Assembly (NCBI GenBank): GCA_031769625.1
Contig: JAUIMM010000637.1
Location: 667,001 to 731,000, forward strand
Direction of reading: 5' to 3'
DNA length: 64,000 nucleotides
Origin: Taudactylus pleione
Taxonomy: Eukaryota; Chordata; Amphibia; Anura; Myobatrachidae
Made by a program: the position numbers and the translations under genes. Position 1 is the stretch's first letter. The number at the start of each line of letters is the position of its first letter. Of the stretch, positions 10,156 through 22,290 are shown piece after piece. The notes beneath the pieces are model-generated. The model saw only the letters and a list, made by a program, of their open reading frames with translations. It did no database searches and was not told where the DNA came from.

Positions 10156-11090
10156 GGGCTCTATTTATTAACATTATTTTTTCTAAAATAAAGTGAAAAA
10201 GGGTGTTTTCACACCCTTTTCACATTATTTTAGTATCACCTATAGGACCTATAGGGCAATTGGAGTAGAATTCATAAAATTCTACTCCAACCCCTAAGTA
10301 TCACTTATTTTTAGTAAAGCAGATCGCATTTCCCATAATTGTAATGGGAAATGTGATCCGACCAGAGTTACTAAAAATAAATGTGAAAAAAATATCGGGG
10401 AAAGCCCTGTGATAAGCCCTGTGATAATAACGCCACCTGGAGGTGGCGTTATCCAGGGTCTCCCCCGGTTACCTGACTCTTGACCTGCTCTAACGGGGAG
10501 AGCAGAGCCGGGAGTCGGTCCCAGTAATCAGCTGTGTGGTCTAAACAGACCGCAAGCTGATTACTATAAAAAAAAGAAAAAAAAATATTAACAAAAAAAA
10601 TTACTTACCTGACTCCAGGGACCGGTGATCGGGCCTCCGGTGATGACTCCCCTCTGGTCAGCTGGTCTCCCACAGTGCACTGCGGCCCGGTCATCAGGTG
10701 ATCGGGCCCCAGTGCAGTATGGGAGATCACCTGACCGGAGGAAAGGAGAACATCACCAGAAGCCCGGAGCATGCAGGTAAGTGTAAGTAAGGGAGAGGGG
10801 GGTCGCGGGGGGGGGGAGGGGGGTCCGCGATCACGAGGGGCGGGGCTTAGCGCCGGAGGGGGGTTAGCAGCGGCGACCGGTCGGCGCATGCGTGGGCTCT
10901 TATTTTCGCAAAAAATACAGTGATAAAGCTCCGAAGGGGATTCGCAATTTTTTTCTTTATTGCAAGCTCTGTCCCTATAAGGGATTTGTAGTAAATCCCT
11001 GTGATATTGCCTGAATTCGCAATGCGAATTCAGTCGGTAATATCACACTACAATCTGCATTACCAATGCGGATTGAAGTAAATAGAGCCC
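10156..11090. mobile_element. MITE with GGGCTCTATTTA ends
   Basis: Left end GGGCTCTATTTATTAA and right end AAGTAAATAGAGCCC are inverted copies. The interior contains further local hairpins (for example AGTGAAAAAGGGTG/CACCCTTTTCAC and the CGCCACCTGGAGGTGGCG palindrome near 10430-10450). It is non-coding, and its target duplication is not clear. Confidence 0.65.
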
Positions 11091-11245
11091 CAAGTGTTTT
11101 TAGCACTGCTGGATGCGCTTTATTGGGGGCAAGTGTGATACTCCTTTCCTGCCCTTCTCTCATACCTCTGCACATCTCAGCCTTTACCTGTTAGCCCTCT
11201 CCACTGCACTTTACTGTTGTTTGTTTGGGTTTTGTATGTAGTACC

Positions 11246-12171
11246 ATGGCTGGAAGGGGCTCTAAGGCTTCTCAGAAGTAATTTACCTGTGCAAATTGTG
11301 CAGAAGAGTAAACACAGGGGCAGTCATCTAACCCAAAATTCTGTGACCAGTGTAATCCACAGCAAGAGTCTCCACGGATGACAGAACCACCGTCTTGGGC
11401 GGAAGACTGTTTGTATCCGTTCAGTTACATCTCTCTGCTGAGCTGGAGGCATCTCGTAAGGGAAGAGAAATTTCTACATCAGCCACTATAGAAGAACTGG
11501 CTTGGGCATGGTCTTTAGCTACATCTATGTAAGGGATCACAAAAGCCATGGCGTCATCCTATGTCACGTCATCGGGACCCTCACTGCAGGTCTCAAAAAA
11601 GAGACCGTTACCCTCAGTTCTCCAGTCGGACGACTCGGAGGAAGAGGAAATGCCGGCTCTAGAGGAGGGCAAATATACTTAAGAACTAGATTCTCTTCTG
11701 GTTTCAGCTTGGGAACATACGGATAAAAAATTTCAGATGTCCCAGCAGTTATCTTCCTATCTTTTTCTTGTAGATAGTAGAAAATCTTGTGAGACTCCTC
11801 CTACAGTAGACCTTCGGTCTCTCGTCTATCTAAAAAGACTATTCTACGGGTCCCTGGAGCCACGTCTTTGAAAGAGACATCGGACAGGAGACTGGAGAAT
11901 ACTCTCAAGTCCATTTATACAGCTGCCGGGGTGACTTTGCGTCCTGCGATTGTAAGGTGCTGGATTAACAAAGCTATTGAGGTTTGGGCAAAACGGTTAG
12001 CTGATGGGATGAGAGTCCAGCTCCCGGTGAAGGAACTTATTCCTCTAGCAAAACACATAGGGGAGGCTGCAGCCTACCTTAGAGAGGCGTCCAAGGACGT
12101 ATGCGACCGGCGGCGCTGTCTCTCCATATCAGCCTGCTGGTGGATTACAGCTGGCAGGCTGGCATCAAATA
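11246..12171 (+). pseudogene. DIRS-like retrotransposon gag remnant
   Basis: It starts with ATG in a MAGRGSKASQK context followed by a CANC...FCDQCN zinc-finger-like pair, as in the first ORF of frog DIRS-order (tyrosine-recombinase) retroelements. Further on, after an acidic SDDSEEEEMP stretch, the 11868-12120 segment reads SDRRLENTLKSIYTAAG, then LRPAIVRCWINKAIEVWAKR, a pattern I associate with DIRS gag proteins. Several stops and frame changes break it. No reverse transcriptase or recombinase follows, so the copy is truncated. The family call rests on recalled patterns and could be another gag type. Confidence 0.5.
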
Positions 12172-12499
12172 AACACCGTTGACACTCTGGCCCCCCTCGG
12201 TGGCCCTGACTGTTCCGGCCAACCTTGTGTATGTGACTGAGTGCAGGGGGGTGGCGGACCACAGAGGCAGCTCGGGCACCATAGTAGCCGCACCTCTTGC
12301 ACCCATGGTAGTTACGCAACTGTTTGTATACATGTTAGCAAACATTGGAGTCCATTTTAGGATCGATGGAATGGGGTTATAGGCGAGGACAATGTAATGA
12401 AATAAAAGCTGCAGGTGTACTTCAGGGTCCAGTCTTCAACCCAGGCAATGGCGGGTATCCCAGCTAGTCTGTAATATGATGCACTGTTGTCCGTCTGTG
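12172..12499. other. Unassigned stretch between gag remnant and Tc1 fragment
   Basis: No convincing frame. Minus-strand frames here are probably the decayed continuation of the Tc1 fragment or chance. Confidence 0.3.
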
Positions 12500-12700
12500 G
12501 GACTAAACAAGTCTGCCCACTCTCTGGTCCTCTCCAGCATCTAGCAGCCATTTTCTACCACAGGCCTTGTGCTCAGACCCAGTTACTTGTCTGCTGGTCC
12601 AGTTTGTGTAAACTTTAGTCACTGCTGCCCTTGAACAATTCACCAGTGCAGCCATTTTGCTAATGCTTCCACCGCTGCTGCGAACGCCAACAATCATTTC
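12500..12700 (-). pseudogene. Tc1-like transposase N-terminal fragment
   Basis: The minus-strand frame reads SISKMAALVNCSRAAVTKVY and then a basic GRK segment. This matches the first helix-turn-helix and linker of Tc1-type transposases (compare SISK at 38310 in the other copy), which bind the element's inverted repeats. Only about 64 residues remain. The DDE catalytic domain is absent, and no inverted repeats were found around it. It is a dead, truncated copy, apparently of a different subfamily from the 49.9-kb element. Confidence 0.6.
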
Positions 12701-12841
12701 ACATAAAAAGTGATATTCATTAGTCTCTGCATGCCTTCGCCTTTCCGTTCTTACTCGTATACAGAGTCAGATATCCTATATCTATACAGAATATCGGCTG
12801 TGCATAAATTTGCCTGGTGGTCATAATAATTTGGTCACTCA

Positions 12842-13650
12842 GGGCCGTATTCAATTAGCCGCGATAAGTCCGTTTCTGTGAAAAAGTATAGCGAGTTACG
12901 TCATTTCGCCATGCGAAAAGTTTCCTCCGTATTCAATTCCAAGGTGTTTTCGCCGGTGTGGAAACTCAATGCATTGGAATCGGCAAAAAAGATTCACCTA
13001 TGAATAGCAATCGAAAAAAGTGCACACCTTGGACAGTCCCCAAAGGTAAACTGTGTAAAAAAAAGTCTGTAGATCACCCCAAAAAAGTAGTTTAATTTTG
13101 GGGGTGAAAAAGACCAAAGTTGGGGGACAAACTTAAAAACTAGCAAAATAGACTCCAAGGGGGTCCCCAAGTATGCCCGAGGTGTTTTTAAGTTTGCAGG
13201 TGGTTGCGGCAGGTGGACTTTTTACGATTTTTAAAACTTCACTTTAGCAACTTAAAAATATGCTAGCGCCCACTTTCAGGTACCCCAAATTTGCTGGGAC
13301 TACTTATTTTCTCCTAAAAAACCTGCTAAATGCTATTCTTCACCTCTTGTGCAAAGACACTAAATAGCAGTTATTGAGATAATTTAAGTACCCCAAATAC
13401 ATTCAGCAGGTCTATTCGGAGGCATCTATAGTGATCCCCGATGGCAGTGCATCTTTTGGGGGTAGCAGGCTCATTTCCCCAAATCTGACAGGAATTTTTG
13501 CAAGTTAGAGTTCGCCGGGATGCATTTTCGCAGATTTCTAATTGAATATGGGGAAAAGCGGGCACGTGCACGATACTTTTTCGCTTCCAAAACCAGAAAA
13601 GTCCTGCATGAGAAAAGTAGGGACTTTTCGCCGAGAATTGAATATGGTCC
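12842..13650. mobile_element. Harbinger-type MITE, family B copy 1
   Basis: Ends GGGCCGTATTCAATT and AATTGAATATGGTCC are inverted. TCA flanks both sides (12839-12841 and 13651-13653). The interior shares blocks with 18180-19008, including GGGGGTCCCCAAGTATGCCC and GCTAAATGCTATTCTTCACC. It repeatedly uses GCGAAAAGT/ACTTTTCGC words, as does family A. Confidence 0.75.
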
Positions 13651-13653
13651 TCA

Positions 13654-14451
13654 GTGTGCGTATATGTTTGATTCGCAGTAATGGGGGCGAGTGCTGGGAA
13701 AAATTGTACGTTTCATACTTCCTATAGAACATCTAACTTTCACTTTTATTAATAACGCTGTCCAGACACTACTTTTCTCATGTCTATACAACACTTTGTT
13801 ACTTTATTCTGTACTATAGTGTAATGCAACTTTTTCACTTTTGGATAATGAAAGGATTATTGAAGTGGTGGCAGGGTTAATAAATGATAAGGAAAGGGGT
13901 CAGTTTAGATAAAAATAAAGGATAATGATTATGATGGGGCTAATTCTGGTCACATCACCTTGGGGTTGATTTATCAAGCTAATTTTGTGGTCAATCCTCT
14001 GAAAACAGCCTTGGGGTTCCTTAACATTGCTAATGCAGGTTCCCCTAAACCGCATGTGATTTAGGACTTTAGGAATTGAATTTAGCCAACACCTTCCAAA
14101 ATAATGGACAATATATATACAGCGACTTGGGCATCAAATTACCCGGCTACTTGCCGCAGTTTCTAAATTGCCAAAAAAGAAAAGCTACTTAATACATTTC
14201 CCCCCTAGCAGAGGAAGATAACCCATAAAAAGAGTATTATTAACATAGTGGAGATTCACACAGAGGGAAAGTGATTGTATTTCAAGAAACTTAAAAAGGT
14301 GGTTTAGGAAAAGGGAGGAAGCTCAGTTATTTATTCAGAGACACACAAAGAAGAAGATTATTGTAAGAACGGAATTTCAGCCAAGGAAAATAAAGATAAC
14401 AGGTATTACAGCCTAATGAGGGAAATGTTTTCCACCAAGTTAAGAGATTAG
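13654..14451. other. Unassigned non-coding stretch
   Basis: From about 13970 to 14205 there may be an old MITE (GTTGATTTATCAAGC at the left, CATTTCCCCCC at the right), but the ends are not convincingly inverted. No gene. Confidence 0.3.
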
Positions 14452-15380
14452 GGGGCGCATTCATCATTCCTCAAAGTAGGTGAAAATATTTATTTTTTAA
14501 TATTATTAATATTAATTTAAAATGTTTAATTTTATTAATATTAATAAATTAAGTAATGGTGATATTTATTACATAGTGTAGGTAATGCAGGAAATATCCC
14601 TGATATCTCCTGTTTTGCTTTCAGCCCCATGCTGTCCGCCATTCCTGTGCACTAGTATGAGCTTGGCTATGGGGACCTATGGTGTTTCTGTTTGGACTCC
14701 GATCCCTCCATGAGAAAAAGTTCTGTTTTTCGGATTCCTCCGGCTCTGCAGCCCATCCATGGGCAGAAAGGGATGAAAAGCCAGCCTGGGAAATTCCTGG
14801 AAGCAGTCCTAATGGGGGTGGGTTTGTTGAGGGGCGTGGTCTGTGGAAGAGGGCATGACACGCCCCCCTCATGGGGCCTGAAGGGGCTATGGCAAGCCAA
14901 TGAGGGTAGCAGGGCCACCAATAGAAATCTTTTTTGGGCACCTCCCCCATCCCTCCACACTAGGTACAGGCCATTCGGCTTTAAAGTCTTTTCTTGCCTA
15001 TATGGTGATGTCTTGCAATGGGGAACATCTGAAAAATTTGAGCCTTACTATTCAGACAGCGTCTTCAGCCGATATTCACTATTCATGTATGGGATTGCAC
15101 TGTCTGGAATATGCCTGTTTGCGTAGAAATATAACTAATGTCATCATCATATGACTGAGGTTTAACCAGATAAGAAATAGCAACATAAGTATTTGTGCAG
15201 TTCAAAAAGTAAATTTCCCTGATCAAACAATTTTAGATTTTTTTAAATTATTTTCTAATTTGGTACCATTTGTATCAGTAATATATTTATTTTTATTGTT
15301 GTTGTTTTTAATTGTTGTCTTATAAAAGACTACTGTCCTCCAGCCTTACCCCTCCCCCTCTGCATCTCCAGCGTTATTCC
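14452..15380. repeat. Degenerate relative of the TTCATCA MITE family
   Basis: It begins GGGGGCGCATTCATCATTCC and contains CCCTGATATCTCCTG and ACTAGTATGAGCTTGGCTATGGGG, which resemble the interior of the elements at 25691 and 44022. No matching right end was found. The 144-residue and 109-residue open frames in this stretch lack any recognisable domain and overlap each other, so I do not call them genes. Confidence 0.35.
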
Positions 15381-15384
15381 CTAC

Positions 15385-16420
15385 TGTGCCTTTCCAGCAT
15401 TATACCCCCCTGTACCTCTCCACCACTATTCCCCTCCCCATGCCTCTCCAGCCATATGCTCCCTGTGTCTTTCAGTTTCTGACTACAGTCCTCTGTGTCT
15501 CTCCAGCCTCCTGTATCTCTCAAGGCCCCCTTGTGTCTCTCCAGGCCCACTTGTTTCTACAGGCCAATCTGTGTCTCTTAAATCTCCAGGCCTCCTGCGT
15601 CTCTCCAGGCCCCCTGCATTTCTCGATCTCCAGGCCCCCTGTGTCTCTCCAGACCCCCTGTGTCTGTTCATCTCCAGGCTCCCTTGTGTATCTCCAGCCC
15701 ACCCCTGCATCTCTCCAGGCCCTCCCATGTCTTTCCAGGCTCCCCCTGCATCTCTCCAGGCCCCCCTGTGTAGCTCCAGGCCCCTCTGTGTCTTTTAATC
15801 TCCAGGCCCCATTGTCTCCCCGTCTCAAGGCACTCCTGTGTTTCTCCAGGCCCCTCTGCATCTTTCCAGCCTCTCTGCATCTCTCCAGGCCCCCCTACAT
15901 CTCTCTAGGCCCCCTGCATCTGCCCATGCCCCCTTGTGTCTCTCTATCTCCAGGCTCCACTGTGTCTCTCCAGGCCCCCCTGTTTTTTTTCATCTGCATG
16001 CCCTCTTGTGTCTCTCCATCTCCAGGCTCCCTTGCATCTCTCCAGGCCCCCTGCATCTCTCCAGGATGCCCCGTGTCTTTTCATATCAGGGCCCCTTGTG
16101 TCTCTTTATCTCTGGGTCCCCATGAGTCTCTCTATCTGCATGCCACCCATGTGTCGCTTCATCTCCAGACTCCCTTATGTCTCTCCAGGCCCCCCATCCA
16201 AGGCCCCCCTGTGCCTCTCCAAGCCCTCCTGCATCTTTCCAGGCCCCCCTGCATCTCTCCAGGCCCCCCCGGCAGTCTATCTCCAGGCCCTCTTGTATCT
16301 TTCCAGGCTCCCCAGTGTCTCTCCAGGCCACCCCTGCGTCTTTCCAGACCCCCTGCATCTGCCGGGCTTTAGCCCCTCAAGTGTCTCTCCAGCTCACATG
16401 TGTCTCTCCAGTTTCAGCCT
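15385..16420. repeat. C/T-rich minisatellite, about 19-bp unit
   Basis: Tandem units of the type TCTCCAGGCCCCCTGTGTC, with occasional 6-bp insertions and many point changes, over about 1 kb. A 328-codon open frame runs through it on the plus strand only because the unit lacks stops. Its translation is a Pro/Ser/Leu repeat with no domain. Confidence 0.9.
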
Positions 16421-17493
16421 ACACTTACCTTCTTTCTCTGTCTTATGTTCAGACTGCTCCTCTTCTTTGTGTCTACTCTCTTCTGCTAAGCGGCTCTGTG
16501 TGACATCATGATGCTGTGTGCATTGCTCCGCTACAGATGGAGCCGTTAAGTGTAACTCACAAGCTCCGCAGAGGCCCATGAGAGGAGGAGCTGCTATGGC
16601 TGGGCATGCGCAGCAGCCCTCCCTTGTCCATTTTACTACAGAATGCTCGATCCGAGCTGAGCTCAAAGCCTTGATTGCGGTAGCCGCTGGCCGGCCCAGC
16701 ACACAGTCTGAGCCGGCCCGGCAGAGGGGAGCATGGAACCGGCCCAGCAGGAACTTTCCCGCTTTCCCAGTGGGCCAATTGCCCCAAGCTCCATCTGGCA
16801 GTGTGCATGCGACTAACAAAAAGTAGCAATTGTGCCACTTGTAGCTAAATGGTAGGGATCACAGGGAGAGCTGCTTATCGGAGACGCCATCCTGGCTCTG
16901 TGGCAATCTTGAATGGTTCCTGTAGTTTATTGTCCACTGCCACAACTGGAAACGAGTCGGATACAGAACTAATGAAGGGCTGTAGGGGCAAATTGATGAA
17001 TATGACCTTAGACTGACAGAAGAAGAGTGACTCGCAGGGAGATGTTGCTAGAGGAAATTTAGCATATGCTGGCACAGACAAATAGCAGATAGGTAAGGAA
17101 TGCGAGGGAGGAATACGAGAGGTTTGGTGTAGAGAAAGCATCAGAGATAGGGGATCAGTGACCTGAGATTAGAAATGGAAAGTGTAGGTGAGAGAGTAGG
17201 TTACAGTAGGCCAGAGATAGCATAATGGGCATCATTTATGCGCAGTTGCATCTGTGGCCAGGGCAAGATGCCCCTGTTGTGTGGCTATATAGATCGGCGG
17301 ACTTGCCACCATAATTATGCCGCATTTCTCAATGACATCATTTACAGTAATTTAACCAATTTTTCAAACACAATTGCAGATTAATCATTTCCTGATGGTT
17401 AACGTATCTAATTAACTCTTTGTGTACTATTTTTTTTTTTACACTTCTGCTTTGTGTATTTTCAGATGTAATTAGTAATGCACCATTTCCTAA
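16421..17493. other. Unassigned, GC-rich then mixed
   Basis: Contains GGGCATGCGCAGCAG near 16605 and a CCGGCCCAGC-rich patch at 16690-16770, both typical of transposon interiors in this window. No gene recognised. Confidence 0.35.
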
Positions 17494-17562
17494 CAGCTCA
17501 CTCATCCACTCACTCACCCACCCATTCACTCACCCACTCACTCACCCACTCACTCACTCAGC
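17494..17562. repeat. (ACTC)n microsatellite
   Basis: ACTC/ACCC tetranucleotide repeats with a few interruptions. Confidence 0.9.
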
Positions 17563-18176
17563 CAGTCCTGTGTGTAAATGCTCCACATTTCTGATATTAT
17601 GGCAGTAAATCACTTCAACAGGATCTACAATAGGTCAAACAAGACAAATGATTATATTTAGAACAATTTTTGACGCGTGCGCAGCAAGGGTCTCCGAGGA
17701 TAGCTGCGCACGCGCAGAACAAAAACTTCGGCCATTTGCATAAACATCGGCATCAGAGCCGTAACTAGACTTTTTGGTGCCCTGTGCCAGAAAGAGGATT
17801 TGGCGCCCCCACCCCATTTTTTTAAATAAGGATATAATATAGTGCACCTGAAAAAGGGCCATGGCCTTATATGGAGGAGCCATGGAAGATATAAGGGTAC
17901 TCCTGGGGCAGCCTGGAGATAAAAGAAGAGGAAGCTCCAAATAAGAATGATAACAGTAAAATGGACAGGCCCAAACAGCGTCCCCTGCCCTGCAGTGCCC
18001 TGATCGGCATAGCCTATAATTCTGAATCAAGCCTATTGTATCTATATATATTTATAAATGGTTGTAGAAATGGCTCAATAATTAGTTCTTGACTGACTTT
18101 AACAACATAGCAATGGCAGAGAAGTGGGAGGTGCCTCATAGGCCCTTTTTTTGGAGAAAAAAAATAATCAGAAGAC
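17563..18176. other. hAT-like scrap and NRF1-like inverted words
   Basis: GCGTGCGCAGC near 17675 and GCTGCGCACGCGC near 17703 form an inverted pair. A hAT-like end, CAGAGCCGTAACTAGACTTT, starts near 17754. The other end of that element was not found. No gene. Confidence 0.4.
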
Positions 18177-18179
18177 TTA

Positions 18180-19008
18180 GGGCCGTATTTAACTGCAGGT
18201 GAAAAGCTGTTCTCGGCGAAAAGTTTTCACCGATGATGTAATTTCACCTGTCAGAAACTTTCCGCCATATTCAATTGCAAAGACTTTTCGCTGGTGCGAA
18301 AAGTCTGCGCCTTGTGACCAGCGGAAAAGATTCACCTCTGAATGGAGGCGGAAAAAACTGCAGAATTGAGGGTTTGGGGTGCAAAGTTGCAGAAACACCT
18401 CTGCAGCCTTGATCACCCCAAACAAGTACTTTCGTTTTGGGGGCAAAAAAACCCCCAAAGTTGGGGGACAAACTTAAAAACTAGCGAAATAGACTCCAGG
18501 GGGTCCCCCAAGTATGCCCCAGGTGTTTTTTTTATTGCAGGTGTATGCTGAAGGTGCGTTTTTTATGTTTTTTTAAGTTTAACTTTAGCGATTTTTAACC
18601 TTGCTTGCCCCCATTTTCATGTACTCCAAAATGCTGGGAATACTTATTTTGACCCCAAAAAAACCTGCTAAATGCTATTCTTCACCACTTGTGCAAAGAT
18701 GCTAAATAGCAGCAATTGAGAGCATTTAAGCACCCCAAATACATTCAGCAGGGCTATTCGGGGGTATCCATAGTGATCCCCCATGTCAGTGCATCTTTTG
18801 GGGGGTATCAGGCTGATTTCCCCAAAACTGACAACACTTTTCGCCTGAATGAGTTTCGCCGGGACACGTTTTCATGTCCTTTGCAATTGAATAGGGTGAA
18901 AAGCGGGGATGAGCGCGATACTTTTCTGGAGCCAAAAACCAGCGATGACGGCGGAAAGTGCACAATGCGAAAAGTCCGGGACTTTTCGCCGGCAATTATA
19001 TACGGGCC
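18180..19008. mobile_element. Harbinger-type MITE, family B copy 2
   Basis: Left end GGGCCGTATTTAA, right end TTATATACGGGCC. TTA duplicates at 18177-18179 and 19009-19011. The interior parallels 12842-13650 block for block (829 bp against 809 bp). Open frames inside are shadows of GCGAAAAGT-type inverted words. Confidence 0.8.
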
Positions 19009-19141
19009 TTAATTACAAACAGGAGGGAAAACATATGGATTACGAAATTGACTATTCCAACTGTGACCCATTTATTCTGTATAGAATAAACAAATTCACA
19101 TTTATTGCCACAATCCCAAAACCATAAAAATATGCATGCAA

Positions 19142-19249
19142 CAATCATAAAAGATCACGTAATCAGGACTCTGTTGAACTATACTTATAGTTACTTTTAA
19201 AGTATCAAACATTGAATTGTATCTATATTACGTGATCTTTTATGATTGC
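19142..19249. repeat. Short inverted repeat with 22-bp perfect arms
   Basis: CAATCATAAAAGATCACGTAAT (19142-19163, two overlapping words) is the reverse complement of 19228-19249, with a 64-bp loop. It may be a small MITE or a folded remnant. No target duplication is clear. Confidence 0.7.
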
Positions 19250-19807
19250 TGGGATCTCCAGTGGTCTCTGCAACGCCCGGTGGCTCCCCCTCTATCTTCT
19301 TACTGGAGAGGGGGCTGCTGGAAGTCCCGGGGGCTCCTGGGAGGCTTCAGGGGCTGATGGGAGGGGCAAGGGCTCCTGGGAGATGTGGTTCTCCCAGCGC
19401 CCATTCCGGGAGCCACACGGACACTAGGGGGGCACACTGGCCATGGGGGTCACACACACAATCATACACACACACACTCACTCATACACACTTACAAACA
19501 CCACACACACTGACATACTCACCCTGTTGCCGAAGAGCCGGCTCCCGACGTGGATGCAGAAGACAGCACTGCAGAAGATAAATAATTATGGACTAGTTAA
19601 GCTACTTGGAAACTTCCAATTGCTTAATTAGTCCTATGGGGGGGGGGGGGGGGTGCCGCTGGGGTGCCAGAGCAAGACCTACTGATTTTTACACCTAATT
19701 GAATAGCAAAAACTCCACACCTGCAGGAAAAACCTTGCAGGTGCGGGTTTTTAGCTATTCTCACACCCTATTGAATATGCCCCATAGGATTGCGCAGCCA
19801 AGTTTAT
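19250..19807. repeat. GC-rich stretch with CA repeat and G16 run
   Basis: 19443-19516 is CA-rich with CACT variants, and 19638-19653 is a run of 16 G. From about 19690 to 19785 a segment ends in TTGAATATGCCCC and has an internal hairpin (CACCTGCAGG/CCTTGCAGGTG), probably a MITE end. No gene. Confidence 0.5.
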
Positions 19808-21052
19808 CAATCTAAGCCCACCAAGGTGCCCAGCTTGACATTTAAAAAAAAGAGTCCTGCTGCTCCCATGCTCATCTACCTACACCTCAGCACATCCGGA
19901 AATCAGCCTTTACCCACACCACAGCACACCTGGTCATATTCCTCTACCTACACTTCAGCACATCTGGTCATGGTCCTCGGTCATCGTCCTTTACCCACGC
20001 ACATCTGGTCATCATCCTTTACCAACACCTCAGCACATCTGGTCATCATCCTTTACCGACACCACAGCACATCTGGTCATCATCCTTTACCCACACCTCA
20101 GCACATCTGGTCATCATCCTCTACTTACACTTCAGCACATCTGGTCATGGTCCTCGGTCATTGTCTTTTACCCATGCACATCTGGTCATCATCCTTTACC
20201 CACACCTCAGCACATCTGGTCATTATCCTTTACCCATACCTTAGCACATCTGGTCATCATCCATTACCCACACCTCAGCACATCTGGTCATCATCCTTTA
20301 CCGACACCTCAGCACATCTGGTCATCATCCTTTACCCACACCTCAGCACATCTGGTCATCATCCTTTACCCACACCTCAGCACATCTGGTCATCGTCCTT
20401 TACCCACACCTCAGCACATCTGGTCATCATCCTGTACCCACACCTCAGCACATCTGGTCATCATCCTTTACCCACACCTCAGCACATCGTCCTTTACCCA
20501 CACCTCAGCAGATCCTTTACCGAGACCTCAGCACATCCTTTACCGACACCTCAGCACATCTGGTCATCATCCTTTACAGACACCTCAGCACATCTGGTCA
20601 CCGTCCTTTACCAACACCTCAGCACATCTGGTCATCGTCCTTTACTGTTGCCTGAGCACATCTGGTCATTGTCCTTTACCAACACCTCAGCACATCTGGT
20701 CATTGTCCTTTACTGTCGCCTCAGCACATCTGGTCATCCTCCTTTACCAATGCTTCTGCACATTCGGTCATCGCCTTTTTCTGACACCTCAGTAAATTTG
20801 GTCATCTTCCTTTACCGACACCTCAGTGCATCTGGTTATCGTCCTTTACCTACACCTCATCTGGTTGCCTGCAGTTCAGGTCGCTCAGCTACCTTTGAAG
20901 TTGTTGGATGGAGTGATCCTTGCCTAGATTGGTGAGCATTTTATGTGTCACCAACCTACAGGCCCTCCTTTTAATTTGGTTTGTGACAGGTAGCCCACCA
21001 AGGTACCCAGCGTGATATTTGAAAAAAGAATCTTGCTGCTCCCATGCTCATC
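19808..21052. repeat. 34-bp minisatellite flanked by about 65-bp direct repeats
   Basis: Around thirty tandem copies of a 34-bp unit (CAGCACATCTGGTCATCATC + CTTTACCCACACCT), with several shortened units near 20490-20545. On both sides lies a related direct repeat, AGCCCACCAAGGTGCCCAGC...CTGCTCCCATGCTCATCT (19813-19876) and its copy at 20991-21052. Because 34 is not a multiple of 3 and the unit has no stop in any plus frame, a 381-codon open frame results, cycling through three reading frames. I reject it as a gene. Confidence 0.9.
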
Positions 21053-21486
21053 TTCCGCAAGACACTGCCCAATATCTGTAAGACAAGTTTTTCCATTTGC
21101 CAGGCCAGTTGGTTATCAAGGAGCGCATGCATATGCCGGGTTACTGTCTGTTGCATGTCAGTTGGAGCCTCCAGTTCCAGATTCAGTAAAAAACTAAAGA
21201 CAAGTTATATTAGATGACTAAAAAAAAAAAAGTATATTTTATACAGAATCAAAAGAGTAGAATGAAGGGAGCAATGGCCACGGTAATCACAACACAATAT
21301 TATGCTTAACATGTTCAGTAACATTTAACAAGCTATAGAGATTAACCTAAAAGGCATACGAGCAAGAAAACACATACATTGTCATACTAAGAAGATAAAA
21401 ATGTCGACCAACCATTTAGGGAAGAGAAAATATCATGATTAGTGAGGAGAACGGAGGGATCGGACTGTCCAAACTACAAGGCATAG
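21053..21486. other. Unassigned, AT-rich
   Basis: No gene or family recognised. An A run lies at about 21220-21230. Confidence 0.35.
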
Positions 21487-21655
21487 GGGTGCAGTATATT
21501 TACTAAAGTGCAGGTTTTTAGAAGTGGAGATGTTGTCCATAGCAACCAATCAGATTCTAGCTATTATCTTCTAGAAGGTTAGATAGATGTTAAGCAGAAT
21601 TTGCCATGGGCAACAACCCACATCTAAAATCCTGCACTTCAGTAAATGTACCCCA
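21487..21655. mobile_element. CCAAT-bearing hairpin MITE
   Basis: Left GGGTGCAGTATATTTACTAAAG and right CTTCAGTAAATGTACCCC are inverted. The interior pairs CCATAGCAACCAATC with the related GCCATGGGCAAC side and contains TTCTAGAAGGT. Related pieces occur at 39229, 45979, 62110 and at the very end of the window. Confidence 0.7.
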
Positions 21656-21977
21656 TAGAATCATGTACATTGAATGCAGACTTGCCTACTTTTTTCATCT
21701 TTTCTCCGGGAGAAGCCGAGAGAGGAGATGCAGCGGGCTCTTCACGTCATTATGTCCTGCCTCTTTGTGGCAAAATGCCACAATTCGCGGGTCAGTAAGG
21801 AGGGGATGCATCATTTTAGCCCCGCACCCTCCCTACGGACCGCAATTCCAGGTGGATTAATCTCTCCTACCGCCCACTTCATTAGGAATTGGGTGGAATG
21901 TGAGCAATCCGGCCACTCTTCCGGAGGTACGGGGCTAGGACACGCCCCTTCCAAATCTAAATCTCTCTGCACATTTT
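21656..21977. repeat. CTTGCCTAC-type repeat, partial
   Basis: Begins GACTTGCCTACTTTTTTCATC...CTCCGGGAGAAGCC, as in 23579 and 39873. The right end is unclear before the next repeat. Confidence 0.5.
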
Positions 21978-22287
21978 GGGCCTGATTCAGAGGTGGACGC
22001 GGTGTCTGTGGCGCACGCAAGCAGACGATATTTTCAGTCTGCGCATGTGTCCAATCCACACTGCGCATGTGCCCCGATGGTTACCGCCGCGAGTCGCAGA
22101 ACGAATTTGGACGCAGAGAGATGTAATTTCAGTGGGAGTTCCTAGGGGGTGTCTAACCAGATGCGGACGTGTCACGGTCAGTGACTGCGTTAATTCTGAC
22201 CGGCGGATCGGCGGTTCCGGTCACATCAGGGAAGCGGCAGACAGATGTATGGGGCCCTTTACTTGCTGTTTTCGTTTTACTCCCAAC
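21978..22287. repeat. GGGCCTGATTCA-family MITE, left part
   Basis: Starts GGGCCTGATTCAGAGGTGGACGC. Its own right end is not visible before a second copy of the family begins at 22291. Confidence 0.55.
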
Positions 22288-22290
22288 TAA

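Noticed and set aside
14621..15126. 109-, 97- and 144-codon frames
   Set aside because: They overlap on opposite strands and have no domain or splice context; probably chance in a GC-moderate stretch.
15386..16372. 328-codon open frame on the plus strand
   Set aside because: It lies wholly in the 19-bp CT-rich minisatellite; the translation is a low-complexity repeat, and overlapping frames are also open.
19880..20860. CRISPR-like regular repeats
   Set aside because: The repeats are contiguous without unique spacers, and the genome context is vertebrate.
19790..20935. 381-codon open frame
   Set aside because: It is produced by a 34-bp unit without stops; the peptide simply cycles three frames of the same DNA repeat.
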